A stretch of 64,000 bases of DNA, taken from NCBI RefSeq assembly GCF_018100795.1, contig NZ_JAGJDY010000002.1, forward strand, positions 1-64,000. Reading direction: 5' to 3'. This document shows, piece after piece, positions 1-8,787 of the stretch. This DNA is from Alteromonas sp. MMG017. GTDB lineage: Bacteria; Pseudomonadota; Gammaproteobacteria; Enterobacterales; Alteromonadaceae. The notes under the pieces were generated by a model that ran no database searches, had not been told where the DNA came from, and worked only from the letters and a program-made list of their open reading frames with translations. Position numbers and translations under genes: made by a program. Each line of letters begins with the position of its first letter. Positions within the stretch are counted from its first letter, which is position 1.

Positions 1-6
1 GAATTC

Positions 7-165
7 CGAAATAACATGGGTGTCTCGATAAGAGAGTATCGAAATAACATGGGTGTCTTGATAAGAGAATACCGAATTAACATGGGTGTCTCGATAAGAG
101 AGTATCGAAATAACATGGGTGTCTTGATAAGAGAATGCCGAAATAACATGGGTGTCTTGATAATT
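7..165. repeat. 33-bp tandem repeat, about 4.8 copies
   Basis: Units begin at 7, 40, 73, 106 and 139; the last is incomplete. Each carries the core CATGGGTGTCT followed by GATAAGAGA. The first and third copies contain TCGATA and TATCGA separated by six bases, so they could form small hairpins; the alternating copies are weaker. Two sub-types alternate (CTCGATAAGAGAGTATC and CTTGATAAGAGAATRCC), which suggests duplication of a 66-bp double unit. The core GGGTGTCT recurs once more at 205-212, just beyond the terminator hairpin. The array may continue to the left of the window. Translation of the unit is possible (11 codons) but there is no sign of a gene. Confidence 0.9.
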
Positions 166-173
166 ACGGGCAC

Positions 174-202
174 AAAAAAACCGCCTGATTGGCGGTTTTT
201 TT
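174..202. terminator. Bidirectional intrinsic terminator
   Basis: CCGCC (181-185) and GGCGG (191-195) form a stem around a five-base loop. Seven A precede it and seven T follow it, so it can work on either strand. It lies 34 bp beyond the stop codon of the minus-strand phosphoribosyltransferase gene and probably ends that transcript. Confidence 0.85.
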
Positions 203-235
203 ATGGGTGTCTTTGTAAAAAGCTAGCGCGTAGCC

Positions 236-802
236 TTACTTTTTATCGAACAAGATATCCATTACATCGGCAAGTTCACCTTTGCCTTCGCGAATTTCTT
301 CTTCGCTTAAACCAGCGATTTCATGTGGGAATACTAGCCACTCGTCACTTTCGTTAACGTAGTAATCTGGCACGATGTCGGTCGTGTTGTTCTGAGGCTT
401 GTACCAAGGGCATGCAATACGAATGTCTTTTGGCATGTTTAAACGCATCAGTTTGCGAATTTGCTGAATAAGCGCATCAACACTGCGGCCTGAATCGAAA
501 ACATCATCAACAATAAGTAGCTTATGTTCTGCGTCAGCGTTTTCTACTAGGTAGTGCAAACCGTGAACACGAATTTCTTTAGACTGCTTATTAATGCCAT
601 AGTAAGAAGAAGTACGTACCGCAATGTGGTCGGTAGAATAGTCTTTAAACTCAAAATATTCTTGTACCGCTATGCCGATAGGTGCTCCACCGCGCCAAAT
701 ACCAATGATGAAATCGGGGCGAAACCCGTCATCATACACCTTTGCTGCTAAACGAAAGGAATCCTGAAGCAACGCTTGCGAGGTGATAAAATTCTTGTTC
801 AT
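236..802 (-). CDS. Phosphoribosyltransferase (hypoxanthine/xanthine type)
   Basis: A 188-residue type I phosphoribosyltransferase. The PRPP-binding signature is the LLIVDDVFDSGRS segment near residues 95-107: hydrophobic residues, two acidic residues, then a phosphate-binding loop. An IIGIWRGGAPIG segment near residues 33-44 matches the pyrophosphate loop region. These enzymes move a ribose 5-phosphate group from PRPP onto a purine base in salvage. The length suits the hypoxanthine/xanthine-guanine branch, but base specificity cannot be read from the sequence. It starts with ATG. It follows the LolC/E-like gene on the same strand after 76 bp, so co-transcription is possible. Confidence 0.8.
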   Translation of the reverse strand: MNKNFITSQALLQDSFRLAAKVYDDGFRPDFIIGIWRGGAPIGIAVQEYFEFKDYSTDHIAVRTSSYYGINKQSKEIRVHGLHYLVENADAEHKLLIVDDVFDSGRSVDALIQQIRKLMRLNMPKDIRIACPWYKPQNNTTDIVPDYYVNESDEWLVFPHEIAGLSEEEIREGKGELADVMDILFDKK

Positions 803-878
803 GACGTCTCACTGGCCGAAATTTAAAGACCGCGATTATAGTGAATTTCGCCGCAATTTGCACGGCAATTTCACTAAC

Positions 879-2093
879 TTATTCGTTTTGAAGTGCTTGC
901 GAAGGTTGCGTTTTCATGGCACGCCTAGCAGGGTAAATACTCGCCACAATACAAAGCAACAGTGAAAATAGCGTGACAGAAACTATTTGCAGCCAGTGCA
1001 TATCAATAGGCAGCCCCTGCCCGTCTGACGACAACGCAATAGGCACATTAAGCAAACTCATGACAGGGTTTAACAGTAAAGTAATAACCACACCTGCAAC
1101 TAATCCAATACCCGCACCTTTCACGCCATTAAACAGCCCGTTTAAAACAAATACCGTCATAATGGTGCTTGGCAGCATGCCTTGGGTTTGTAATACCGCA
1201 ATATCGCCCTGCTTTTCCGACACCACCATCACCAAAGACGAAACTAAATTAAACGCCGCTACAGCAATAATTAACAGCAGCATTAAGAACATCATGTTCT
1301 TTTCCATTTTTACTGCATCGAACAAGGGGCCTTGTCGCTCACGCCATGTTCGTACCGGCAAATCCGCGTCAACAATAGGCTTCAGTGTGTCTTGATACAA
1401 AAAAGCATCATCTAAAAATAATCTGGTCGCTGTATTCTTGCCCGATACATCTCGCAATAGCCGGTTCACATCATCAAGCTGCATATATATAACTTTGTCA
1501 TCCATTTGCGAGCCCATATCGAACACACCTGAAATAGTCACCAACCGTTGGCTTGGCATACGGCCAAATGGGGTGTACACGCTGGCACCCGCCACCATTA
1601 CTCGAAGTTTGTCGCCGGCCCGCACATTTAATTGCATTGATAGCGCCCTGCCAATAATGGCGTTATAGCTACCTGCCGTTAGGCTATCAAAACTACCCTG
1701 CTGCATCTCGTGAGCTACCATGGTGTACTGCGTCATGCTATCAGCTTGCACGCCATGTAACTGCACACCCCGTAAGTCTGAACGAGACTGCACTACCGCT
1801 TCGGCTTCTCGAAACGGCATGCTTGCCACCACATTGGGCAGACTCATTACAAAGCTTTCTTCAACAGGCGCATTAATTTCAATATGCGGCACTATGCCCA
1901 AAATGCGTTGTTTTAATTGAGCCTCAAAGCCGTTCATTACCGAAAGCACAATAATGAGCGCCGTTAGGCCAAGAGCAATACCAGCTACCGAAAAGCGATT
2001 GATAAAGGAAACAAAGCTATTTTGGCTAGACGACTGCGCCGGGCCAGATTTCGCATATCGATAAGCAATAAATGCGGGAAGAGGGAAATACAT
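879..2093 (-). CDS. LolC/LolE-type lipoprotein-releasing ABC permease
   Basis: A 404-residue permease of the MacB/FtsX superfamily, LolC/E branch. It has one N-terminal membrane helix (about residues 35-57), a large periplasmic domain, and three helices in the C-terminal part. The segment after the second helix (SSLVMVVSEKQGDIAVLQTQGM, about residues 282-303) is the coupling-helix region typical of LolC/LolE. In the family, LolCDE extracts lipoproteins from the inner membrane for transfer to LolA. The neighbouring PilZ gene and mfd match the Vibrio lol neighbourhood, but no LolD ATPase or second permease gene follows here. The choice between LolC and LolE is left open. Confidence 0.8.
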   Translation of the reverse strand: MYFPLPAFIAYRYAKSGPAQSSSQNSFVSFINRFSVAGIALGLTALIIVLSVMNGFEAQLKQRILGIVPHIEINAPVEESFVMSLPNVVASMPFREAEAVVQSRSDLRGVQLHGVQADSMTQYTMVAHEMQQGSFDSLTAGSYNAIIGRALSMQLNVRAGDKLRVMVAGASVYTPFGRMPSQRLVTISGVFDMGSQMDDKVIYMQLDDVNRLLRDVSGKNTATRLFLDDAFLYQDTLKPIVDADLPVRTWRERQGPLFDAVKMEKNMMFLMLLLIIAVAAFNLVSSLVMVVSEKQGDIAVLQTQGMLPSTIMTVFVLNGLFNGVKGAGIGLVAGVVITLLLNPVMSLLNVPIALSSDGQGLPIDMHWLQIVSVTLFSLLLCIVASIYPARRAMKTQPSQALQNE

Positions 2094-2200
2094 AATGCGC
2101 GCTTAGTCCAAAGGTGTGATGACGGGGCAATCTCAAAATAGTAAAGTGCGTATACTACGTGTAAGCTACTGGCCGTACAAGATAAGTGGCGGGAGATATG

Positions 2201-2800
2201 ATGGAAAACCTAAGCCTAGAAGAAAAAAAAGCCCAGTTCGATGAGTATTTCTCTATTCAGCACAGCGTTAATATTAACGTAAAACCACTGGCTGAAGGTG
2301 AATCCGTGCCTTCTGAAGCGGGTTTAGAGCAAGCCATGCCCTACGCATTTCGCGTGGCCAGCGAAATGGCTAGCATTGAAGCCCAAGCACTTCGCCCGTT
2401 ACGCCATTTAAGCGATCACGCTGAATCCTTGGCTGAATATCTAAATCACCAAGCCCGCAAAATAGATTTGATGATGTCATTTATTTTGCACCAACAAGAT
2501 GAACCAGATCATCGTTTTAGCACAATAAAGCTCGGGGGCGGTGGCGTTATTATTAAAAGCCCAACCACCATGGACATTGGCAGCCAAGCTGAACTGAAAT
2601 TATTTCTTGATACCGAAGCGGCCGCCATCTTTTGCTACGGGGAAGTTATTACTTGCGAGAATGTTGAGGATGACTACCATATAGCTTTTGTTTTCAATAG
2701 CATCCGAGAGCAAGATCAAGAATTGCTTGTTCGTGCCAGCTTGCATCTGCAAACGCAGCAACTTAAAAAGCGCGCGCAAGATAAGGCTTCGGGATCCTAA
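2201..2800 (+). CDS. PilZ-domain-like protein
   Basis: A protein of about 199 residues. A helical N-terminal half (about residues 50-95) precedes a beta-rich region resembling a PilZ fold (about 105-175). I do not see a clear canonical RxxxR c-di-GMP motif, so binding of c-di-GMP is uncertain. I place the start at ATG 2201 because GGAG at 2192-2195 is then five bases upstream; ATG 2198 and GTG 2186 are in-frame alternatives. A PilZ-type gene between the lol permease and mfd is a recurrent arrangement in Vibrionaceae and related bacteria, which supports the assignment more than the sequence alone does. Confidence 0.6.
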   Translation: MENLSLEEKKAQFDEYFSIQHSVNINVKPLAEGESVPSEAGLEQAMPYAFRVASEMASIEAQALRPLRHLSDHAESLAEYLNHQARKIDLMMSFILHQQDEPDHRFSTIKLGGGGVIIKSPTTMDIGSQAELKLFLDTEAAAIFCYGEVITCENVEDDYHIAFVFNSIREQDQELLVRASLHLQTQQLKKRAQDKASGS

Positions 2801-2885
2801 TACTAAAATAAAAGCTAGAAACTAAACACCAGAAAACAAAAGCCCAGCAACACATTTAAATTGAATAAGTAGTTTATAGGACGAC

Positions 2886-5800
2886 ATGACAGCAACTCTT
2901 TTATCTTTGCCTTTGCCGACCCAGAAAAAATCTGCCTCTGTACAAGACCACAAACAGTGGGGTCAGTTACAAGGCAGCAGCGCTGCACTGTGCATTACGC
3001 AAGCACAAGCCCAATACAACGGCCCTATTGTGCTGGTGACAGCCGACACACCCTCGGCGCTAAAATTAGAAAAAGAGTTGGCGTTTTTCATGCCTGGTGG
3101 CCAAGCAGGTGAATCCAATGTACCTATTACCGTATTCCCCGATTGGGAAACCCTGCCCTACGATTCGTTTTCACCGCACCAAGATATTGTTTCTCAGCGC
3201 TTGGAAACCTTATTTCGCTTTACCCAGCAGGTAAACGGTATTTTCATTGTGCCGGTAAACACGTTAATGCAACGGTTGGCACCTACCGATTACCTCGCAA
3301 AATACTTGTTGATGCTGAATAAGGGAGACACCCTTGATAGAGACCAATTCAGACGCAACTTAGAGCAAGCTGGCTATTTACACGTTAGTCAGGTTATGAG
3401 CCACAGTGAATTTTCAGTGCGTGGCAGTATTATCGACCTATTCCCTATGGGTAGCGATAAGCCGTTTCGAATTGATTTGTTCGATGACGAAGTAGACTCT
3501 ATTCGCTTTTTCGATACTGAAACCCAGCGTTCGGGCGATGCGGTAGAAAAAATAAAGCTGCTACCTGCTCGTGAATTCCCCACCGACAAAGAATCTATTA
3601 CGCTTTTCCGTCAGCGCTTTTTAGAAAAATTTGATGCAAACAACGCCTCAGAGTCGGTGTTTTCACAAGTCACTAAAGGCACCATGCCAAGCGGTGTGGA
3701 ATACTACTTACCGCTGTTTTTTGATAAAACCGCCACGCTGTTCGATTACTTGCACCCTAAAAGCGTATTGTTATTACACGGCGATGTGCAAGAGGCCAGC
3801 GAGTTTTTCTGGGCCGATATTCAAGAGCGTTACGAACAACACAGATACAACCCCGCTAGGCCTTTGCTTCCACCTGAAGATTTATTTCTACCTATTAATA
3901 CCTTATTCGGTGAAATTAAACAGTGGCCGCGGGTAACCCTTTCAAAAGAAATCATTGAAGAAAAGCCGGGTAGCTTCAATTTAGGTTGTGACAAGCTTGA
4001 CGACATTGCCATTAACAGCCAAAAGAGAGTACCTGCAGAGCAATTAATTTCCACGGTAAACAATGCCAAAAAGCGCGGCGCTAAAGTGCTCTTTTGCGCA
4101 GAAACCCAAGGTCGCCGTGAAGGGCTGCTAACCGTACTGCAAAAGGCGGGCATTAAGCCCAAAGCCGCTGAATCATTCAACACCTTTATTAGTGCCAGCG
4201 ACAACATAGGCATTACGGTGGGCATGGTTGAAAATAGCTTTAACTGGCGCAGTGATAGTGGCGAGTTGTTGTTTATTACCGAAACCGAGCTATTAGGCCA
4301 TAAGGTCAGCCAGCGTAGGCTTCGTGATAAACGCACGGCTACCGACGAAAGTGCCATTATTCGCAATTTGGCCGAGCTTACTACTGGCCAACCCGTAGTG
4401 CACTTAGATCATGGTGTGGGCCGTTACATTGGCATGCAAACCCTTGATGCTGGCGGCGTGACCACGGAATACTTGTGCATTGAATACGCTAAACAAGCCA
4501 AGTTGTATGTGCCTGTAGCCTCGCTTCACCTAATTTCTAGGTACACGGGCGGCGATGCCGATCATGCCCCGCTTAATTCACTAGGCTCTGATGCATGGAG
4601 CAAAGCAAAACAAAAAGCGGCTGAAAAAGTACGCGACGTAGCCGCTGAATTACTAGATGTATACGCACGCCGTGCCGCCAAGCCTGGCTTTGCTTACAAT
4701 ATTGATTGGGACGACTACCAAAAATTCTCCGACAGCTTCCCGTTTGAAGAAACGCCCGATCAAGCGCAAGCTATTGCGGCGGTTATTCATGACATGGGTA
4801 GCCCACAAGCCATGGACAGATTGGTATGTGGTGATGTAGGTTTTGGTAAAACTGAAGTGGCCATGCGCGCAGCGTTTTTAGCCGCGAACCAAGGCAAACA
4901 AGTGGCTATTTTGGTGCCCACCACTCTACTTGCTCAACAGCATCATGAAAACTTTAAAGATCGCTTTGCCGCATGGCCGTTTGAAATTGAAGTGATGAGC
5001 CGATTTGTTAGCGCCAAAGGTCAGAAAGAAACCATGCAGCGCCTAAGCGAAGGCAAAGTAGATATTGTAGTCGGTACGCATAAGCTATTGTCGAACGACA
5101 TTAAATTTAGCGACTTAGGCTTAGTGATCATTGATGAAGAGCATCGCTTCGGAGTTCGCCAGAAAGAGAAGCTAAAATCGCTTCGTGCTGATGTAGATAT
5201 TCTTACTCTTACTGCCACGCCAATTCCTCGTACGTTAAACATGGCCATGTCGGGCATGCGCGATTTATCGATTATTGCTACCGCGCCAGCAAGACGTTTA
5301 TCAATTAAAACCTTTGTACAACAACGCAATAAAGCCACGATACGTGAAGCTATTATGCGGGAAATTCTACGTGGTGGGCAGGTGTATTTCCTTCACAACG
5401 AAGTAGATAGCATTGCCAGAACCGCTGAAGAAATTGCCGAAATTGTACCTGAAGCTCGCATTGCCATGGGCCACGGCCAAATGCGCGAGCGTGAACTTGA
5501 AAATGTAATGAGCGACTTCTACCACCAGCGCTACAACGTGTTGGTGTGTACCACCATTATTGAAACCGGTATTGATGTACCCAGTGCTAATACCATCATA
5601 ATGGACAGGGCCGATCATTTAGGCTTAGCCCAATTGCACCAATTACGTGGTCGTGTGGGGCGTTCGCATCATCAAGCTTATGCGTATTTGTTAACACCGC
5701 ATCCTAAGCGTATGACTAAAGATGCCGCTAAGCGACTAGACGCCATTTCTAAACTTGAAGATTTAGGTGCAGGTTTTGCGCTAGCCACCCACGACCTTGA

Positions 5801-6392
5801 AATTCGTGGTGCAGGTGAGCTGCTGGGCGATGACCAATCTGGCCAAATTGCCAGTATTGGCTTTAGCCTTTACATGGACATGCTAGATAGAGCGGTAACA
5901 TCACTAAAAGAAGGTAAAGAGCCATCGCTAGACGATGCCATGGCCGGTCACACCGAAGTAGAGCTTCGCATTCCAGCCCTACTTCCCGATGACTATATTG
6001 CCGATGTTAATACCAGGCTGTCGCTATATAAACGTTTAGCCAGCTGTAAAAACCAAGACGATATAGACGAATTCCAAGTAGAATGTATCGACCGTTTTGG
6101 TTTGCTACCAGAACCCGCTAAAAACTTAGTTGAAGTAGCGGAAATAAAAATAAAAGCAGAAGCTATTGGCGTGCTTAAAGTAGACTTGTCAGCACAAGGC
6201 GGTACCATAGAGTTTACAGATACCACCAAGGTTGACCCTGGCTATATTATTCAGCTTGTGCAAACCAAGCCAAATACCTTCAAATTTGAAGGCAGCCAAA
6301 AACTACGATTAGTAAAACAGACTGATACTGCAAAAGCGCGCATTGCGTTTATTAGCGATATCATTGCCGACCTTGCAAAGGAGTCGCGATAA
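2886..6392 (+). CDS. mfd: Transcription-repair coupling factor Mfd
   Basis: A 1168-residue Mfd, close to the usual length of about 1150. It removes RNA polymerase stalled at DNA lesions and recruits UvrA. The N-terminal UvrB-like modules come first, then the RNA-polymerase-interacting domain near residues 490-560 (VVHLDHGVGRYIGMQ). The RecG-like translocase follows, with Walker A GDVGFGKT at about 649-656 and DEEHRFG at about 750-756. The LRGRVGRSHHQAYAYLL segment is motif VI. The C-terminal TRCF domain closes the protein. AGGA lies just upstream of the ATG. The csiV gene begins two bases after its stop codon, so the two are probably co-transcribed. Confidence 0.98.
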   Translation: MTATLLSLPLPTQKKSASVQDHKQWGQLQGSSAALCITQAQAQYNGPIVLVTADTPSALKLEKELAFFMPGGQAGESNVPITVFPDWETLPYDSFSPHQDIVSQRLETLFRFTQQVNGIFIVPVNTLMQRLAPTDYLAKYLLMLNKGDTLDRDQFRRNLEQAGYLHVSQVMSHSEFSVRGSIIDLFPMGSDKPFRIDLFDDEVDSIRFFDTETQRSGDAVEKIKLLPAREFPTDKESITLFRQRFLEKFDANNASESVFSQVTKGTMPSGVEYYLPLFFDKTATLFDYLHPKSVLLLHGDVQEASEFFWADIQERYEQHRYNPARPLLPPEDLFLPINTLFGEIKQWPRVTLSKEIIEEKPGSFNLGCDKLDDIAINSQKRVPAEQLISTVNNAKKRGAKVLFCAETQGRREGLLTVLQKAGIKPKAAESFNTFISASDNIGITVGMVENSFNWRSDSGELLFITETELLGHKVSQRRLRDKRTATDESAIIRNLAELTTGQPVVHLDHGVGRYIGMQTLDAGGVTTEYLCIEYAKQAKLYVPVASLHLISRYTGGDADHAPLNSLGSDAWSKAKQKAAEKVRDVAAELLDVYARRAAKPGFAYNIDWDDYQKFSDSFPFEETPDQAQAIAAVIHDMGSPQAMDRLVCGDVGFGKTEVAMRAAFLAANQGKQVAILVPTTLLAQQHHENFKDRFAAWPFEIEVMSRFVSAKGQKETMQRLSEGKVDIVVGTHKLLSNDIKFSDLGLVIIDEEHRFGVRQKEKLKSLRADVDILTLTATPIPRTLNMAMSGMRDLSIIATAPARRLSIKTFVQQRNKATIREAIMREILRGGQVYFLHNEVDSIARTAEEIAEIVPEARIAMGHGQMRERELENVMSDFYHQRYNVLVCTTIIETGIDVPSANTIIMDRADHLGLAQLHQLRGRVGRSHHQAYAYLLTPHPKRMTKDAAKRLDAISKLEDLGAGFALATHDLEIRGAGELLGDDQSGQIASIGFSLYMDMLDRAVTSLKEGKEPSLDDAMAGHTEVELRIPALLPDDYIADVNTRLSLYKRLASCKNQDDIDEFQVECIDRFGLLPEPAKNLVEVAEIKIKAEAIGVLKVDLSAQGGTIEFTDTTKVDPGYIIQLVQTKPNTFKFEGSQKLRLVKQTDTAKARIAFISDIIADLAKESR

Positions 6393-6393
6393 C

Positions 6394-8061
6394 ATGAGGT
6401 TTTTTCGTTGGAGCCCACTACTTGCTGTATTGGCTTCTACCCCGTTGTTGGCAGATGACGACTGGTGGTTTGATGTTGAAGTTATTGTTTTTGAAAGAAA
6501 GGTGGCAATGTCAGCTCTTGAAGAGCAGTTTGATTTAGCCGACTCTTTAGCCATTCCCGCCACAGATGCCGATGTAATAGGTGCGGTTATAACCCCAGAT
6601 ATCAGCATGCTTAAACAAGGCATTGCAGTTTGTGGTGAGACCAACACCCTAAAATGGCCTGAATTTGATTACTTTGCGAGTGCTACTAGCGAAGTGAATA
6701 CGCAACCTGGCCAATTAAATGGCCAATTAGCCGGGCAAGCGACGGGTATTAAGCCAGACACTGCCTATTCAAACCAAACCCAAACCACTCAAACTAACTT
6801 CGCCGATGAGCTAAACGTGCTGTCATTAAAGGGCTCTCAGTCATTCACAGATGCTCAAGCATTAACTGATGACTTATCAAATGATGGCTTATCGCCAGAA
6901 GAAATAGCCGCTCATTGGGTTGCGTTTTTAGGGTTAGATGAAACTGAAACCATTACCGTACCGAACCAGCCGTATTGTGTGGAGCATAAGCCTTGGTTGA
7001 GTTATTACGACAGTAAATGGCATATTCATCGACCAGACAACCGCTTACCAGCCCCAAAAGAGCTACCAATTACACCTGAAGGCAGCGATTGGCCTCTGGC
7101 CAGCCACGCCCATTTATTGACGAAGAACGCACAAGAAATGTCGTCGTTGTCGCGTCAAATCAGGCAAAATCGCGACCTTACGCGCTTGCTACATGTAACC
7201 TGGCGTCAGCCGGTAAAATTCGGTAAAGACAACGCCTTTAATGTTCGCCTTTTTGCTGGTAACAACTTTTCCGATGAGTTCGACCAAGACGGCGTTCAGC
7301 GCCCGCCCCAGCCACCTTTGCGCTTTGGTAACTCCGCGTCAATCTCTGACAGCTCTGGCTCAAACCGCTTTGATGAAAACAGCTATCAGAATTTGGAAGA
7401 CAAAATCCAGCGTCTTGATGTTAGCTCTGGTTCTGGAAGCTCTGGTTCTGGAAGCTCTGGTTCTGGAGGCTCTGGTTCTGGAAACTTAAGTTATGCTCGC
7501 TCAGCAGGCGAATTAAATGAAAGCCAAGGTTACACCCAACAGCTTGCATCAAATACCGCTACCACAGACACCATGACCAGTGACTTCTTTTATGATTTAG
7601 ATGCACGGCTTGCTAGCCCCTCACCTATTTTGTTTGAAGATTTACTGGCGTTAGATACCGCCGATGTGGTGGACGATGCCGATGAAAGCAATATAAGCGC
7701 CGCATTTCGTGCGCCTATTTGGAAAGTAGACGGCAACATGAAAGTATTTTTGAAATACATAAACCGCGTGCCCTATTTGCATATTGATAGCGAGCTTTTT
7801 TATCGCCAACCTATTCCTGTTAATGGGCAAAGCGCTACTAGCTTAGCCCCCTCTATTAGCAGTACGGACAATAGAGTAATCAGCGATGCTAATGCTAACA
7901 ATGTTACCGCCAATGCTTCGCCGGAATATCAATTAGTATCGTTACCCTTTAGTGAGCAACGACGCGTTATCAGTAATCAGCTTCATTACTTTGATCACCC
8001 TTTGTTTGGCATGGTAGTGCAAATTCGCCGTTACAAACGCCCTAGCGCGCCCGAAGAGTAA
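6394..8061 (+). CDS. csiV: Peptidoglycan-binding protein CsiV
   Basis: A secreted protein of about 555 residues with signal peptide MRFFRWSPLLAVLASTPLLA. It begins WWFDVEVIVFER, characteristic of the CsiV family (cell shape integrity Vibrio). In the family this periplasmic protein binds peptidoglycan and supports cell shape. Position directly after mfd agrees with Vibrio and Shewanella gene order. The start at 6394 is set by AAAGGAG at 6377-6383. It is longer than I expect for the family because of low-complexity inserts, including a Ser/Gly run near residues 344-364 encoded by four copies of a 15-bp unit. Confidence 0.85.
   Translation: MRFFRWSPLLAVLASTPLLADDDWWFDVEVIVFERKVAMSALEEQFDLADSLAIPATDADVIGAVITPDISMLKQGIAVCGETNTLKWPEFDYFASATSEVNTQPGQLNGQLAGQATGIKPDTAYSNQTQTTQTNFADELNVLSLKGSQSFTDAQALTDDLSNDGLSPEEIAAHWVAFLGLDETETITVPNQPYCVEHKPWLSYYDSKWHIHRPDNRLPAPKELPITPEGSDWPLASHAHLLTKNAQEMSSLSRQIRQNRDLTRLLHVTWRQPVKFGKDNAFNVRLFAGNNFSDEFDQDGVQRPPQPPLRFGNSASISDSSGSNRFDENSYQNLEDKIQRLDVSSGSGSSGSGSSGSGGSGSGNLSYARSAGELNESQGYTQQLASNTATTDTMTSDFFYDLDARLASPSPILFEDLLALDTADVVDDADESNISAAFRAPIWKVDGNMKVFLKYINRVPYLHIDSELFYRQPIPVNGQSATSLAPSISSTDNRVISDANANNVTANASPEYQLVSLPFSEQRRVISNQLHYFDHPLFGMVVQIRRYKRPSAPEE
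7423..7482 (+). repeat. 15-bp in-frame tandem repeat in csiV
   Basis: Four head-to-tail copies of AGCTCTGGTTCTGGA (the last begins GG) encode repeated Ser-Ser-Gly-Ser-Gly. The unit is a multiple of three, so copy-number change would alter linker length without breaking the gene. Confidence 0.95.
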
Positions 8062-8111
8062 GCTTCAGAAAACTATTTCTGAGAGTATAAAACTAAGGAC
8101 TACATACTAGC

Positions 8112-8627
8112 ATGAAAATTTATACCCGCTCGGGTGACAAAGGCAGTACCCAAATATATGCCGACAAGCCAGTAAGAGTTGAAAAGGATGATGCAGTAGT
8201 ACAAAGCTACGGTGATATTGATGAACTAAACAGCCACTTGGGTTTGTTGGCTGCGATGGTAGCGGTGCATTTGAAAGAAGATCTTTACACCATTCAACGT
8301 AACTTGTTTCAAGCAGGCTTTGCTATTTCAGCCAGTTCTACCCTAACGCAAGACGATATTACTAAGCTTGAAAGTGATATTGATAAGATGACAGCCACTT
8401 TAGGCCCGCAAACGACATTTGTATTGCCTGGTGGCAGTAAAGCCGCTGCGCAAAGCCATGTATGCCGTGCCGTTTGCCGACGCGCAGAACGGGCGGTTAT
8501 CGTACTGACTAAACATTACGATGTACCCGCTGTAGTACCCGCTTATTTAAACAGGTTGTCTGACTACTTGTTCACCTTCGCCCGCTTTTTAAATGCCGAA
8601 GCCGGGTTCGACGAAGTAGCCGTGTAA
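8112..8627 (+). CDS. Cob(I)alamin adenosyltransferase, PduO type
   Basis: A 171-residue protein that matches the PduO-type ATP:cob(I)alamin adenosyltransferase family. The N-terminal YTRSGDKGST is the ATP-binding signature; VCRAVCRRAER (about residues 117-127) and YLNRLSDYLF (about 145-154) are the other conserved segments. The family transfers the adenosyl group of ATP to cob(I)alamin to make coenzyme B12. AAGGA lies about ten bases upstream of the ATG. It stands 50 bp after csiV and may share its transcript. Its own stop codon lies inside a hairpin (8618-8635). Confidence 0.9.
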   Translation: MKIYTRSGDKGSTQIYADKPVRVEKDDAVVQSYGDIDELNSHLGLLAAMVAVHLKEDLYTIQRNLFQAGFAISASSTLTQDDITKLESDIDKMTATLGPQTTFVLPGGSKAAAQSHVCRAVCRRAERAVIVLTKHYDVPAVVPAYLNRLSDYLFTFARFLNAEAGFDEVAV

Positions 8628-8635
8628 ACACGGCT
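8618..8635 (+). terminator. Hairpin overlapping the adenosyltransferase stop
   Basis: AGCCGTGT and ACACGGCT form an eight-base perfect stem with almost no loop, overlapping the stop codon at 8625-8627. A T-tract does not follow directly, so termination here is only a possibility. Confidence 0.4.
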
Positions 8636-8640
8636 AACGC

Positions 8641-8721
8641 TTCACGTTTTTCACGTCTTTCACGTCTTTCACGTCTTTCACGTCTTTCACGTCTTTCACG
8701 TCTTTCACGTCTTTCACGTCT
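8641..8721. repeat. 9-bp tandem repeat, nine copies
   Basis: Nine head-to-tail copies of TTCACGTCT fill the gap between the converging adenosyltransferase and transporter genes; only the first copy differs (TTCACGTTT). The near-identity points to recent slippage expansion. No gene lies in 8628-8787. Confidence 0.95.
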
Positions 8722-8787
8722 GTGATATTAGCGCCAATTAAACGCTAATCAATGGCTAAACAACGCTTATCTGTTCAGATAAGAAAA

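Noticed and set aside
16-165. Reading the 33-bp repeats as a CRISPR array or a repeat protein gene
   Set aside because: There are no unique spacers between units, and the open frame starts within the repeat and ends in a terminator, without a ribosome site.
3830-4366. Minus-strand open frame of 178 codons
   Set aside because: It lies wholly inside mfd, has low-complexity Ser/Leu content, and shows no family likeness; it is a shadow of mfd.
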